From NCBI GenBank assembly GCA_907163375.1, contig CAJQUW010003408.1, positions 62,001 to 126,000 on the forward strand: a stretch of 64,000 nucleotides of DNA. Reading direction: 5' to 3'. The position numbers and the translations under genes are program-made. The DNA is from Prostheceraeus crozeri (lineage: Eukaryota > Platyhelminthes > Polycladida > Euryleptidae). Shown in pieces: positions 1-11,850 of this stretch. A model generated the notes under the pieces. The model was given only the letters and a program-made list of their open reading frames with translations, did no database searches and had not been told where the DNA came from. Every line of letters starts with the position of its first letter. Position 1 is the first letter of the stretch.

Positions 1-656
1 GAAAAAACTATGAAACCATTTAAAACTCTTGAAAAGGAACTTACAAATAATGATAAACAAATTGATATAACAGATCCAGAGCACAAAACTATATTAGATG
101 ACTATGGATTACTAGAATCAAACATTAATAAGAAATTACCAAAATCTATGCAATTTGAACATTCTATTTCATTTATAGATGGAAAAACAATACCTAGATT
201 TTATCTCGGACAAAAAGAAATATTTCCACAACCTTTTCGAGGTATAATTTTTTCACCAGATAAATCTCCTTTTAATTTAGATAGAAATTTTGTTGATCTT
301 TTAAGAGGATCAGATTTAAATAATTATGCTGTAGAAGATCTCATAAAATATAAAGCTATGTTAGATAGAGTTGGTGCAGTAAAATCTCTTAGACGTTATA
401 AACAATTAGAAAATTTATTATCAACGGGAGTTAAAGTAGGAAAAGGTTTATCTGAAAAACAGAAAACAGAAAAACTGTATTCTTACCAGATGATCCACAA
501 GAATTACTAAATAGATTAAATATTTTAATATCTGCAATAAAAGAAGGACATAATTCTAGTTTCAATGAAATTCATGCTATATTGAAAAGACTGTTAGAAA
601 AGAAGATTCTAAGTGAAGAGGATTATAAAAGTGTAGCTGAAATATGTTGTTTCTAA
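1..656 (+). pseudogene. Coiled-coil virion-associated protein, 5' truncated and frameshifted (element A)
   Basis: Homologue of the 262-residue protein at 47358-48146 in element B. The window opens inside the gene, at about residue 60 of the B protein, and the frame is already open at base 1. A frameshift near 480-510 breaks the protein; the matching C-terminal part resumes in another frame and ends at the TAA at 654-656. The conserved stretch around SSFNE near the C-terminus is present in both copies. Function is not recognised. It lies just upstream of the penton-like gene, on the same strand, in both elements, which suggests a late structural or assembly role (inference). Confidence 0.8.
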
Positions 657-770
657 TTTTTATCTATGATTTTTATTCATGATTTTTATCTATGATTTTT
701 ATTCATGATTTTTATCTATGATTTTTATCTACGATTTTTATCTATAATATTTATTCAAAATTTTAACTAA
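657..770. repeat. Short AT-rich tandem repeat upstream of penton-like gene
   Basis: About seven imperfect copies of a 13-14 bp unit of the form ATTTTTATCTATG / ATTTTTATTCATG fill the gap between the coiled-coil gene and the penton-like gene. Element B has only about 14 bp at this place, so the array is specific to copy A. It probably arose by slippage after integration. Confidence 0.75.
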
Positions 771-773
771 AAA

Positions 774-1562
774 ATGTGTTCAGCAGATTTAGACAAAATT
801 AATAATCATTTAGAAAATCTAACAGAGATTTTGGGTTCATCAAAATTTAGTACGACGTTAAAAATTATAACAACTACTTCATCACACACTTGTAATTTAG
901 AACCCATTCTTCATTTAGAACAAAATAAAAATTATCAAATTGCATTGACTAGTTTCTCTACATTTAACACTATTCAAAATGTTATAAAAGATGTGAATGA
1001 TCAATTTAGATATTCTACTGATAAAGGCAAAACATGGAAAATACAAACTTTTCTTCCTGGTTCTTACGAAGTTGAATCAATATCAAATGAAATTAAGAGA
1101 CATTTAGGTATACCATTTAAAGATAAGAAACAATTACATTTTGCAGTTGAACCGGCAGTCAATAAATTTTCTCTTACTTTAGACGAAAATCATCAAGTTG
1201 ATTATAATCATGATAGATCATTGTCAAAGCTATTAGGATTTAATAAACAAACCTATAGTCAAGGTTATCATTTAGGTGAGAAGATTCCAAAAATAACTGA
1301 AATAAATTCAATTGTTGTACATTGTGACATTATTGAAGGAGGATATATAAATGGTAAATTGTCAAATTTAATATTCAGTTTTCCAGCTTTTACTGTACCC
1401 ATTGGTTATAGATTAAATGTAATTCCACAAACATTAATATATTTCCCTATTACAAGAAAAACTATTAACAACATTAACATGAGAATCACTGATGAGAAAG
1501 GACAAGAAATAAATTTTGGAGGTGAAGAGATTATGATAGATCTTTTGGTTCGAGAGGTATAA
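774..1562 (+). CDS. Penton-like minor capsid protein (element A)
   Basis: 262 residues, the same length as its element B homologue at 46556-47344 and clearly similar along its whole length. The C-terminus has the pattern RITDEKG....NFGGEEI, which resembles the end of the minor capsid (penton-like) proteins seen in adintoviruses and in many invertebrate integrated elements (family knowledge from memory, not searched). It would form the vertices of an icosahedral capsid. The ATG follows an A run (ctaaaaaATG), the start context used throughout both elements. It sits between the coiled-coil gene and the packaging ATPase, a late-gene cluster. The reading frame is intact although most neighbours are broken. 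Confidence 0.75.
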   Translation: MCSADLDKINNHLENLTEILGSSKFSTTLKIITTTSSHTCNLEPILHLEQNKNYQIALTSFSTFNTIQNVIKDVNDQFRYSTDKGKTWKIQTFLPGSYEVESISNEIKRHLGIPFKDKKQLHFAVEPAVNKFSLTLDENHQVDYNHDRSLSKLLGFNKQTYSQGYHLGEKIPKITEINSIVVHCDIIEGGYINGKLSNLIFSFPAFTVPIGYRLNVIPQTLIYFPITRKTINNINMRITDEKGQEINFGGEEIMIDLLVREV

Positions 1563-1647
1563 ACTCCCACGCGAAGCTAGAGAAGTTTAATTTTCTTCTT
1601 CTTCTTTAAAAATAAAAATAAAAAAAAACAAATTTTTTTATTAAAAA

Positions 1648-2415
1648 ATGAGTGAACTACCCCCATTAAATAAAAAGAAACTTAAATTTAATCATCATCC
1701 AAATTTATCTAATAAAGTTTTGTCAGTTATTTGCGGAAGATCAGGTTGTGGAAAAACGTATCTATTATTTAAAATTTTAACGACTCCAAATTTTTTGGAT
1801 TATAACAATCTTATAATTTATACAACTACAGCAGAACAACCCGTCTATCAATTTCTAAAATGTGGATTTGAAAATAATCTTAAAAAAACAGCAATTGCTT
1901 CATTATTCAAAGAATATGAAAATTCTGAATATGAAGAAGAAATAAGTTCTTGGTGTGAAGAAGCAGCAAAAAATAATCAGTTAGTTGAATCCAATAAAAA
2001 TAAGCATATAAAGATACAATTAATAGATGATAGTGGTAATATGCAAGATCCTAGTAAACTAGATAAAACAATGAAACATTGTGTAATTTTTGATGATTGT
2101 GTTAATGACAGAAATCAGTCAGTTCAGAGAAATTATTTCACAAGAGGTAGACATAATAACTGTAGTGTATTTTATTTAACACAAAGTATGTATTCATTAG
2201 ACGGAAGTGTTATTAGAAAGAATGCAAATATATTTATACTATTTGAAATAAATGCAAGAAACTTAAGTGATTTGTTAAGAGATTTATGTGTAAGAAATAA
2301 AGATGAATTTAAACAATCGTGTAACAATGCTTGGTCAAAAGATTATGGCTTCATTACAATTAATATTGATAAAAAAATTCATGATAGAGTTATAGAACAT
2401 TTGTTTACCGAGTGA
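1648..2415 (+). CDS. A32-like genome-packaging ATPase (element A)
   Basis: 255 residues. Walker A is GRSGCGKT at about residues 28-35. A Walker B-type segment (CVIFDD) lies at about 144-149 and is followed by FTRGRHNN and a sensor-like YLTQS. This is the FtsK-HerA superfamily architecture of poxvirus A32-like packaging ATPases found in adintoviruses, Polintons and virophages. Its role is ATP-driven DNA packaging into the capsid. The reading frame is intact, with start context attaaaaaATG. Element B has a 258-residue orthologue at 45757-46533. It is followed convergently by the polymerase pseudogene. Confidence 0.9.
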   Translation: MSELPPLNKKKLKFNHHPNLSNKVLSVICGRSGCGKTYLLFKILTTPNFLDYNNLIIYTTTAEQPVYQFLKCGFENNLKKTAIASLFKEYENSEYEEEISSWCEEAAKNNQLVESNKNKHIKIQLIDDSGNMQDPSKLDKTMKHCVIFDDCVNDRNQSVQRNYFTRGRHNNCSVFYLTQSMYSLDGSVIRKNANIFILFEINARNLSDLLRDLCVRNKDEFKQSCNNAWSKDYGFITINIDKKIHDRVIEHLFTE

Positions 2416-2501
2416 TAAAAAATATACAAATATAGTGTTATAATATTTTTTATTTCTATTTTATGTATATATCAAATTTGACTATCTTAGAAATTAGAAA
2501 A

Positions 2502-5500
2502 TTAAAAAGGTGAAGTAGTTGTTCCATCAGGTAAAATTTTTCTTTTATCATCAAATGGATCTAATGCTAATTTATGTTCTTCTTTTAAATACATTTTATG
2601 TTTCTTTGAATTAAGTCTATAATTACATGCTGTTTTTATTTCATTATTAAATAATACATTTTTATAATCTTGAAATGTTATTTGATTAGCCACTGATGCC
2701 TTTGAAATTCCTTTTAATGTTTTATGTGTTTTAATATTATTAGTTGTGTTATAACAATAATATTTAGATTTTAAAAATATAGCTTCTGTTATGAAATCTT
2801 CATTTCCTTCTAATTCATCTTTTACTTTACATAAATCAGAAGGATGAATGATATCTTTTATTTTATCTATTTCTTCATCAAGTGTAGAATTATACGGTAT
2901 TGTTAATTCTAAGAAAACAGAATCGGTATCTGTAAAGTGTAATTTATAGTTTTTGCCATAAGCAGGTGCTAAATAATCACATATAAATCTATACATAAAT
3001 AGTTTAGCTAATTCTAATATAGTGAATCTTATAAAATTAAACTTTCATGTTTGACGCTGATTCGACGTAAATGTACAGCACATAGTTCATCACTAAATCT
3101 AGTAGTTCTTTTATATGTAGGTGTCCTTGTTAAATTTTGAAACCTATCTTTATCATAAACTATTTCAATATTTTGTCTATTACGCACATTTTCTAAAGTC
3201 TTACCATAAAATGCATTATTCATTAATTTGAAGAACACGTTTCCAAAATCATCTTTATTTCTTTTAGCTATTTTACGTTTTTCAATATTGAACTCTATAT
3301 ATTCTTTTAACCACCTAGATTTTCTATACACTAGTTTCCGGTGAATTTTTGTGAGAATCATTCCATGATCTAAATACCAATCTGGCATTCTTCCTTCAAC
3401 AACATACTTTCCTTTATTGCTTTGTGTTAACATAAGTTTTTTTGTTGGTCTGTATTTCTTAGGAATTATAGATTTTTGATAATCTGAAAAATCTTCTATA
3501 TTGGGAATTTTGTTTTCGGGACAGAAAGGAAAATATTTTGTTTTATCTTTTATTTCATCAGGATGTTCTAAATCAACTTCATAGACAAAACCATGATTAT
3601 AATTTCCATCATATGTTTTTTGATAATCTAGAATATTACACCATTCCATCTCACCTGTTGGTAATTCTTGTATCATGCAAGAAGAATATAAGCTATTAAA
3701 ATCATAATATAACAAATAGTTTTCTCTCATGAATTCATCAATTGCATTTTCACGTTCTACTCCTTCTCGTTTCGTTCGAAAAATTTCTAATATTTTTTCT
3801 TTTTCTTCTGGAGATAAAGGTTTCATTATTCCATAATCATCAGGATTTACTTTCTTATTATAACACTTTACATATCTATTACCTAAAACTGATGAAACTC
3901 CACCTCTAATTCCAGATTCAAAAAATAATAATTTATCATATGTATTTTCTTTATAATGTTTAAGTTTAACATTTGTATGTTTTAATCCTGCTAACCATGT
4001 TAAACCTGGTGTAGAATAACAATAACATGGATCTATTCCGTAATATTCTAAACACATATCACGAAAGTTTTCAAAAATCAGCAAGGATTAATACATCTAT
4101 CTGAAGATATTTCATTGTATAATCATATATTGTTTTACAATTTAACTCTCTCCAATTCTTTTCAGCTTCTGCATAGTCTTCTTCAGATAATTGTGATTGT
4201 TTTAATGTTGATTTAAATTTATTTATTGGAGGAAGTTGTTTTTCTTCCATAATTTTATTCACAGAATTAAAATCAGTCTTCGACTGTGAGCCGCAGGCTA
4301 TATACTCATACGGAAATATTCCTTTCAAAGGTTTTAAATTATATTTATTTAATATTTTACATTGTTCAGATTTCAAAGTTTTTCCCATAACATCTAATGA
4401 ATAAGGAGTAAAAAATCTAAATGCATCTAAAATTCTAATACAACCTAATTGCATTGAAAAATATTCTTCTTCTGTTTTACATAGTACATTTATTTGCTGT
4501 TGTTGTAATTTTTCAGATGAAAATAAATCTTTCATTACTAGATGGAAATCATATTTAGAACCATTGTAGAAATATAGAGGAACAAAGTTATATTTAAATT
4601 TATTAGCATTAAGATTACAAGAATTATGTGCTGCACCTCTATATAATCCATTTAGATGATCATGATCTTTTACCTTATCAAGATATCTACCTTTGCCATT
4701 TTTATAATTTTTTGTAAATTCTTTTCCACAGTAATAACAATTTTTTTCATTAATAAAATTTAATTTTTCCTTTTCTGTTAATGGCATCATTGGTATATTT
4801 GTTTCAAGCAATTGTGAAAAATAATTTTGTAATTCTTCTACTTTCTTTGTAAACATTTCTGAACTATCTTCACCATAGTATTGATAATATTCTGATTTAA
4901 ATAATTCAGGATAATTTGAATGAATGTACATTCCCCAACATAATGGTTTTTGTTCAAATAAATATTTTTCTTTACTTTGTTCAGCTGCACTTTTTTCAGA
5001 ATTATCATTTTCAAAATCGGGCGAAGCCCTGGAACTTTCCGTTCGATTTTGTGTCATATTAACATTATATGCTTCGTTTATTACTGCTTCGTTTTGTTGA
5101 CAATTCTCCAAATGTCTATTCATTTCTTCTTTAGTTCTAAAACTTGTCATACATTGAAGACAAGGAAAATTTGTATTATCTGAAGTTTTTGTAAATATAG
5201 AAACATCTTTACACAATATAAAATGACCCTGATAATATAATATATTCGCTTGTGCTGGTTGTTTTGTCTGTTCTAGTTTTTCAAATTTATCTTGATATAT
5301 TTCATGTGTTTCATCAATTTCTTTTGTAAGATTAAATGTATTTCGATGATAATTTTGATTGAATATTTTCAGCTGTTGTTCATATTCATTATTATATTGT
5401 TCTTTATATTGTTGTTGACATTTTTTTAAACATTCATTTAATTATTTATTTTCTTCATTATTTAATTCTTTATTGTCTTTATTGTCTTTATTTAATTCCT

Positions 5501-6881
5501 GAATCGTTTCTATCTTATTTTGATATTTATGGCCATATTCTTGTACTAATATTTTTGTTTGTTGTTGATAATCTGTTTTACATTTTTGTAAACTTTCATT
5601 TAAATTTTGTAATTTTTGTTGATATTCTAAAGATAAAGATAGATAATCGGAATCATAATTATAATTACGTCCTTTATAATTATTATGATTAATCATTATT
5701 GGTGATAATGTTTTAACAATTTGAAATTTTTCAGTACATATTATATTTCCTTGGTAAAAAATATTATGATGCATGTAATTTCCTCTATCATTATATACTA
5801 TTTCTGATTGACATAAATTTTTATTATTCAAATAAAATTTTTTTGAATCTGAGTAAAGTGGAGCAATTTTACCAATAGAAACATAATTCACATTTAATTC
5901 AAAAACATTTACTTCAATTAAATTTTTATTCTTTTTATGAAATTTTATTAACCTATTATAATCATATGGAAATTCATGTAAGCCATCAGAGAGATCAAAT
6001 TCCTTTATGTATTCTTCTTTATTATAATGACTTAGTCTCTCTCTGTGATATTCTGCAGGATGTAAATGTGCTATAATACTCCACAGAAAGCAATAATCAT
6101 CTTCATTTTTTATGTTGATTATTTGTGGTGAACTGAAAGGTAAAGGAACATAACTACCACCAGTATTATTTTTATATTTATCAATTACTATTTTCTTAGA
6201 TAGTATTTTAACAAATCTCCAACCAGATTCACGTAACTGGGCTTCAATTATACAATTTTCTAATTTAAGTATCATTTGTTCAAATATGGGTTGTATATCA
6301 TTTACATTATGAATTTCTTGTGAATTTGTAGAATGTCCTTGTATTATTTCTTCAGGAATTCCATCAGGTCCATTTTTTGTATAAAGTACTTCTACATTCA
6401 TATAACATTTGAAAGATTTCTTAAATATTTTGAAAAAGTTTTTTAATACATTATAAAAAGTTTCATCGGTTTCATTATGTTCAACCGATTCATTAAAAAA
6501 TATTTTATATCTGTTACTGGCGAAGCCCTAGAACCTTCGGTTCGTTCCGCTTCATCGGTTTTTTTAGTTTCATCAAATTCATCTATTTCGTTAAATTCAT
6601 CAGTATCATTAAATAAATATCTTTCATCGGGTATGGACTCATCTTCAGTATTAAAAACTTTTTTTTTCCGAATGTGAATAATCATCAAACATTTTTTTAA
6701 CTTTTATATCAGTAGGCAATGTTTCTAGATAGTTTTTATAACTATTTAATTTTAATATATTTCCTTCATCAACTCGTTCTACATTTTGTAAATGCAATTT
6801 ACTATTTAAATGAGATTGATAACTTCTTTTTGTTTGCAACTTTTTTTTACATAAGTTACAATAAAACTTGGTATTTTCCAT
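2502..6881 (-). pseudogene. polB: B-family DNA polymerase with N-terminal zinc finger and endonuclease VII-like domain, broken (element A)
   Basis: Reading from 6881 leftward: a C2H2 finger (CNLCKKK....H....H), a region around GGSYVPLP and CFLWSIIAHLHP typical of the N-terminus of these polymerases, a second CxxC...H...C finger, an endonuclease VII-like motif (VKDHDHLNGLYRGAAHNSCN), polymerase motif A (DFNSLYSS), motif B (FKLMNNAFYG), motif C (FTDTDS) and a C-terminal DPFDDKR block. It would replicate the linear element genome by protein priming (family knowledge). Breaks: frameshifts near 6660 and 6500, an in-frame TAA at 5442-5444, frameshifts near 4075 and 3020. No intein. A mini-hairpin insert adds an RTEGSRASP peptide near 6520 and a related one near 5030. 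Not homologous in layout to the element B polymerase. Confidence 0.92.
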
Positions 6882-7040
6882 TTTTTTATTTTTTAAGGAA
6901 AAAATTGTGTTTTAATTTTAGATATAAACATTCTAATAACAAGGTCTTGAGAGTTATTATATATTATTATATATTTCACGTTCTTTAGTTATTTTATTTT
7001 CTTTATCATATTAAGTTTAATTATATTAAGTTTTATCATA

Positions 7041-8422
7041 TTAAGTTTTATCATATAACGTTTTATCAAAAGATAATTTAAATTTATTTTCACTAACTAT
7101 TGATTCTTCATCATCATCATAAATTGATTCTTCATCATCATCATAAATTGTTTCTTCAACATCATAAATTACACTTTTTGGGATTGGATACCATTCTCTT
7201 ATTGGAATATCTAACTCTAAATTACATCTTTTATCTGATAATAATATAATAGAGAAAAATATTGGTCTTTGTTCTCTTTTGGAAAATTTAATAACACCAC
7301 CATAATCTGAATCACTTTTAGTTTTTATTAAAGATGATAAAATTTTTAATTGCTTAGATGTAAATCCTAATTCAAATTTTGTAGACCCGACACATAGTTG
7401 TCGAACAGTATCTTCAACTATACCATCATTATTATTTTCAATTGTAAGAAAATGAAATTTAGATAAATTTTGATTATATGTGGTATTAATATCATGTACA
7501 TCAGTATGAGATATAAATTTTTCTTCACTTAAATTTTTATAATTACTAATATTTTTATAATCTTTTTTACCATTTACACCTTTTTTCAGATGTTTCAGAA
7601 TCATCTACATTATCATCATCTATATTAACATCATCATTATTATTATAAGATTCTTTAAGATCGGGCAAAGCCCTAGAACCTTCGGTTCGTTTATTATGAT
7701 TATGATTATGGTCATTGTTAATAGTATAAGGTGTTGTCCACATATAAAGTTTTTCTTGTTGAGCTAAACCATTTATATAAGATTTTAACAAATTAATATT
7801 TAAGTTTGAATATAATCCCATATATGTATCATCATCATATCTTTGGGGCATTTCTAATGTTTCTTGTTTATAAATTGTATCTCTGTAATAAACTTGACAT
7901 AATAATTCTTCATTATGTTTTTTCTCTCGATATGAATATTATATTGGTTTTGTTCATCAACAAATAATCTTATTTTTTCTTTGGAAAAAGATTTTAATTT
8001 TCAACTAATTCTTTAATATTAATATAATTAATAATTTTAGTTTCTATCCAATCAGTATTACTAATCGGCAAAACTGCTCTAATGAATCCATAAACATTAT
8101 TATGACCTATTATAACCATATTTTCTTTATTTAATTCTACATATGCAACATCATTATATTTACTAACAACATCCATAAATTTAATAAATGGATCACCTGG
8201 AAATAAACAATAATTAGTTTCTATAGAAGGTAAACCTTTAGTCTGTTCTCTAAATATTTCGGCTTGTAACTGAAATAAAATATTAACATCTATACATGGA
8301 TTTGTAATAGTATTATTATTATTATTATCAAAACATTTATTTTCAAATCCCGTTGATCTCGTCGAATAAGAAGAACAGGATGATGCGGGCGAATATAATA
8401 TTTTAAAATTTGCTTTTTCCAT
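7041..8422 (-). pseudogene. Unrecognised accessory protein, several frameshifts (element A)
   Basis: Three overlapping or adjacent frames (8422-7994, 7851-7567, 7604-7041) read as one interrupted gene of about 450 codons. Frameshifts lie near 7990, 7910 and 7590. No family is recognised. Visible features: an Asn run near residue 33, an acidic Asp/Asn stretch, an RTEGSRALP peptide made by a mini-hairpin insert at 7661-7690, and a C-terminal duplicated SIYDDDEE repeat (7095-7155). It is transcribed in the same direction as the polymerase and divergently from the fibre gene, so it belongs to the replication half of element A. Element B has no counterpart; its place is taken by the zinc-finger and second ATPase genes. 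Confidence 0.6.
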
Positions 8423-8497
8423 TTTTTTATTTTTATTAGAAAAAAATTTATTTTTTTATTTTTATTAGAGAAAAATTTATTTTTTTATTGTTAAAAA

Positions 8498-9384
8498 ATG
8501 ATGTTACCAAATGTTGGTGGAGGTGCATATATCCCGAATAATCGTGAATTAGAAATAGAGATAGAAAATTATATCATGAAAACTGGAGACGTTTTATCTG
8601 GTCCATTGCATCTTTCTATTCTTCCGCAACAAAATACAGAGTTAACAAATAAACAATATGTTGATACACAAATCAATGACTTAAAAGAAAAATATATAAA
8701 CGATGTTTTGGTTCCACTGATGAACGAATTAAAGTTGCTTAAACTTAATGACAAATCATTAAACGAAAAATGATTAAAACTTGATAAAAAGGATAGAGAG
8801 CTAGAAGCAGATATAGCAAAACTTTTTAAAAAGATTTCAGAACAATCAAAAATTTTAATATTACTTTCTTTAAATTGAAAATCTGCAGTCATTAAAAATA
8901 AACATCAGATAAAAATGTTAAAAGAACAATTAGAAGATGAAATAGAAAAACTACCTGAAAGAATTAAAAAAATTTAAAGCAGTTGCAAGCTACATTCCAA
9001 AAAAGTGTTGATGAATTGAGTTCTAAAATTACTCAACAAATGAAAAAGATGAATAGAATAATAAATGAAGTAAACTCACTTAATCAAAAAGTTGATAAAA
9101 TGAAAACTCTTAAAATCAATTTAGAAAATGAATTAAAGAAAAATTTACAAGAAAACTCTAAAGAAAATAAAGAACAGTTAGATTCTGTTAAAAGACAATT
9201 ACATGTTCTTAAAATTAAGTTAAATGCTCTTAAAAGGGCGTTGAAGATTAATCAGCAGAAAATGCAAGTTAATAGAAAAGAAATTAAAGTACATCACACG
9301 CTGCTTGACGCAATAGATAAGGTGCAACAGTCAATTAATAAAGTTGTCTCGAAGTTGTTGTCCATTCACAAACGTAAATCTTGA
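8498..9384 (+). pseudogene. Fibre-like coiled-coil protein, broken (element A)
   Basis: Homologue of the intact 253-residue protein at 38250-39011. The N-terminus carries a motif (MKTGDVLSGPLHL then KQYVD) that resembles the tail-fibre repeat of phages (MTGPL....ATKKYVD). A long heptad-rich coiled coil follows and ends in the conserved HHTLLDAIDKVQQ segment. Breaks are TGA stops at 8771-8773 and 8876-8878 and a frameshift near 8978. The ATG at 8498 follows gttaaaaaATG. Role: probably a trimeric host-attachment fibre (inference). It heads the rightward structural operon and diverges from the replication genes. Confidence 0.75.
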
Positions 9385-9550
9385 TCGACGAAGTCTTGGG
9401 TTTCTAACCTATCGGAGCGAAGCTCCTCGAGGCTTTAGCCGATCGGACCAAAGGTCCTCAGGTTACTAACCAATCCTAAACGTAAATCTTAGCGCAAATA
9501 TTAAACGACCAAAGGTCCTCAGGTTACTAACCAATCGTAAATATTTTTTC
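9385..9550. repeat. Cluster of GC-rich mini-hairpins
   Basis: The spacer between the fibre-like and core genes contains several short perfect stems with 3-4 nt loops: GAC-GAA-GTC, GGAGC-GAA-GCTCC, GGC-TTTA-GCC and GGACC-AAA-GGTCC (the last twice, near 9450 and 9511). The same units recur at 12335-12385 and, in element B, as three 59-bp tandem copies at 36204-36372. They stand out as GC-rich islands in AT-rich DNA. Confidence 0.8.
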
Positions 9551-9576
9551 CCAAAAGTCAAATTTAATCCTAAAAA

Positions 9577-10161
9577 ATGCCTATAATTTATAAACACAAT
9601 CTTAAACATTTTGCTTCAAATCAAAGAATTGCTCATGAACCACGTGTGAATCCTGTTTATCATTATGATAATAGAGAAACAGTCGGAACACAAAAGTTCC
9701 TAGGCACCGCAGGTGCCGTTCACTCGGAAGGAGCTGGCATCTTCTCTGGTATTGGAAGTATCGTTAACTTAATTAAAAGTAATAAAGATTTGATTACATC
9801 TGCTGCAAAAGGAGCAGCTGCTATAGGTAGTACAGCTAGTGCAATATCAAATGCTGTCAAGTCTCAAAACGAATTAAAACAACTAGAAGCTATCGTAAAC
9901 TTAGGAATGATTCCGAAGAACTAAAAAATTTAAAAAAACTTTCAGAGGAAACAAAAAATAAAATTGCTAACATAGCTGTTGGGGAAACCTTGAGGAGCGG
10001 AGCTCCGTCTGATAGTATACACAAGAAGAAATCAGGCGTAGCCATAAAACGTTCAATTGAACCTACGGTTCGTTCAATTGAAGAAATAAGAGGCAATGGC
10101 GTGAGCAGCAACCTTCGGTTTAACCAGCAAAGCTGTAGCGGAGCTGGTCTAGCAAAATTCT
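9577..10161 (+). pseudogene. Small virion core-like protein with one frameshift and in-frame hairpin inserts (element A)
   Basis: Orthologue of the intact 156-residue protein at 37733-38203. It has a basic N-terminus, a Gly/Ala-rich hydrophobic middle (GAGIFSGIGSIVNL) and a charged tail. A one-base deletion near 9892 shifts the frame; the matching frame then runs to TAA at 10159-10161 and still ends in GLAKF as in element B. Between these points three in-frame insertions made of mini-hairpin DNA (about 9983-10011, 10035-10070 and 10097-10145) lengthen the tail without introducing a stop. Function is unknown; position and composition suggest a core or membrane-active virion protein like adenovirus pVI/pX (inference). 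Confidence 0.7.
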
Positions 10162-10265
10162 AAAATTATGTTTTTTAGTAAAATTTTTTTAGCAAAATTT
10201 TCTTAGCAAAATTTTTTTAGTAAAATTATTTTAGTAAAATTATTTTAGCAGAATTTTTTCTGTGT
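10160..10265. repeat. AT-rich tandem repeat upstream of capsid gene
   Basis: About five imperfect copies of an 18-19 bp unit (TTTTTTAGCAAAATT, with variants in the AGC/AGT position) separate the core gene from the capsid gene. No matching array occurs before the element B capsid gene. Confidence 0.75.
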
Positions 10266-10302
10266 GTGAGAAAAACAAAAAGTCAAATTATTTTTTATAA
10301 AA

Positions 10303-11633
10303 ATGTCTTCGCTTATCGAAAATAAATTTAGATTTGACGATCCTCCGTTCGTCAGTTGCAATCAAAAAAAGAATGACTATATAAGAATTGCTATGAATCC
10401 CGGATCTTCCAGTAGAGTAAATACTGGAGATGATTTTTTGAAGTTGATAATCAGCAGAGTTATATATATCTACCTGATTCATTTTTACACTGTGAATATT
10501 TTTTGTATAGTGATGCCAATTTTTCAACACCATTACCAGAAACCGATAATATTGCACTAGAGAATAATTTTTTTCCAAGATTATTTACACAAATGCGTTT
10601 AGATGTTGCAACTCAAAATATAGAAACAATAAGTGATTCTCCAGGTGTAATTGATACAATGCTTAGATTTGTAACAATTGGTGAAAATAATAAAAAGTAT
10701 GAAATCGAAGGTTGGTTTCCTGATACTAATGATGGTATAATTGTTGATGATTTAACTCACGCTGGAACAGATGCAGCAGGAATTGCGAAAGATGTAGAAA
10801 ATATTGCAAAACATTTAAATAAAACAAACAATAGTGCATATAAAGAAAGACGTGAATTTAACAAAAAAAGTAAACAGACAGTTAATTGGTCATTGTCTCC
10901 ATTATTCGGATATTTAGATTATGACAAAATATCATATCAATTAAAATTTAAGTTAATAATTCATCGCACAGCAAATAATGAATTAATCTTTTTTGGTAAG
11001 ACTGGAAAAAAAGCATATTTAAAAATTGATAGACTTGAATGGTGGATTAAGCATATTACTCCTAGTTTAGAGATTGAAACAGCTATTGCAAAAAGATTAA
11101 ATACTAACAAACCAATTCCAGTAAATTTTCTAAAGCGTACTGCTAGTTCAGTAACTTTTTCCGAACAAAGATTTAACTGGCATTTTACTAGAACTGCGAA
11201 TACTCCAAGATATTTATTGCTAACTTTTCAAAGAAATAATTCTCCAAGTTTTGATAAGAACAACTATCTTTTTCATATTAATACAATTCGAAGTTTACAA
11301 GTTTCATTAAATCAAACCCGATATCCAATTGATCCATTAAGATTCGATGATACCAATAATCAATTTATGGAAGGATATGACTCTTATCGAAATCTTTGTA
11401 TAGAATTTGGAGTTGAACCACAATTAACTCCTGGAGATTGGAAACATTTATATCCTGTTTTCTGTTTCGATTTAAGTGCACAATCTGAAGATATTATCAA
11501 GACTGGTTGTGATGTAACAATTAATATTGAAAAGAAAGATTCCACAACTTCATTGATGGCTTATGGTTTATTGCTAGAAGATGTAAAATATTCTATTGAA
11601 ATTCTTAATGGAAAGATGGCTAGGATTGGCTAA
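10303..11633 (+). pseudogene. Major capsid protein (hexon-like, double jelly roll), one frameshift (element A)
   Basis: About 443 codons from ATG 10303 (ataaaaATG) to 11633, closely similar to the intact 444-residue capsid of element B. One frameshift in a T run near 10436 separates the first 45 residues from the rest. The pattern of an N-terminal FEVDNQQSYLYLPDSFL-like strand, the NFFPRLF block and the C-terminal TSLMAYGLLLEDV block resembles adintovirus hexon-like capsids (family knowledge). It would form the capsid faces. The stop is followed directly by mini-hairpins (GGC-TAAA-GCC, GAC-TTC-GTC) at 11630-11656. Confidence 0.8.
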
Positions 11634-11656
11634 AGCCCAAGACTTCGTCGATTAAT

Positions 11657-11845
11657 TAATTTTTTTTCATAACTAGAATAGATTAAAATTTTTTGGTAAC
11701 TTAAAATTTTTTCATAACTAGAAAAGATTAAAATTTTTGATATTCTAAAATTTTTCATAACTAGAATAGATTAAAAATTCTTAACTTAAAAAATTTTTCA
11801 TGACTACAATAGATTAAAAATTTTCGTAACTTAAAATATTTTTAT
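11657..11845. repeat. About 50-bp AT-rich tandem repeat, four copies
   Basis: Four imperfect copies of a unit containing TTTTTCATAACTAGAATAG followed by ATTAAAA lie between the capsid and hydrophobic-protein genes. Element B has three copies of a quite different 59-bp mini-hairpin repeat at the same place, so this intergenic spacer is a hotspot for repeat growth. Confidence 0.75.
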
Positions 11846-11850
11846 TAAAA

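Noticed and set aside
9700..9718. GGCACC-GCA-GGTGCC in the core gene as a hairpin insert
   Set aside because: The same codons are present in element B and encode the conserved GTAGAV; it is ancestral coding sequence, not an insertion.
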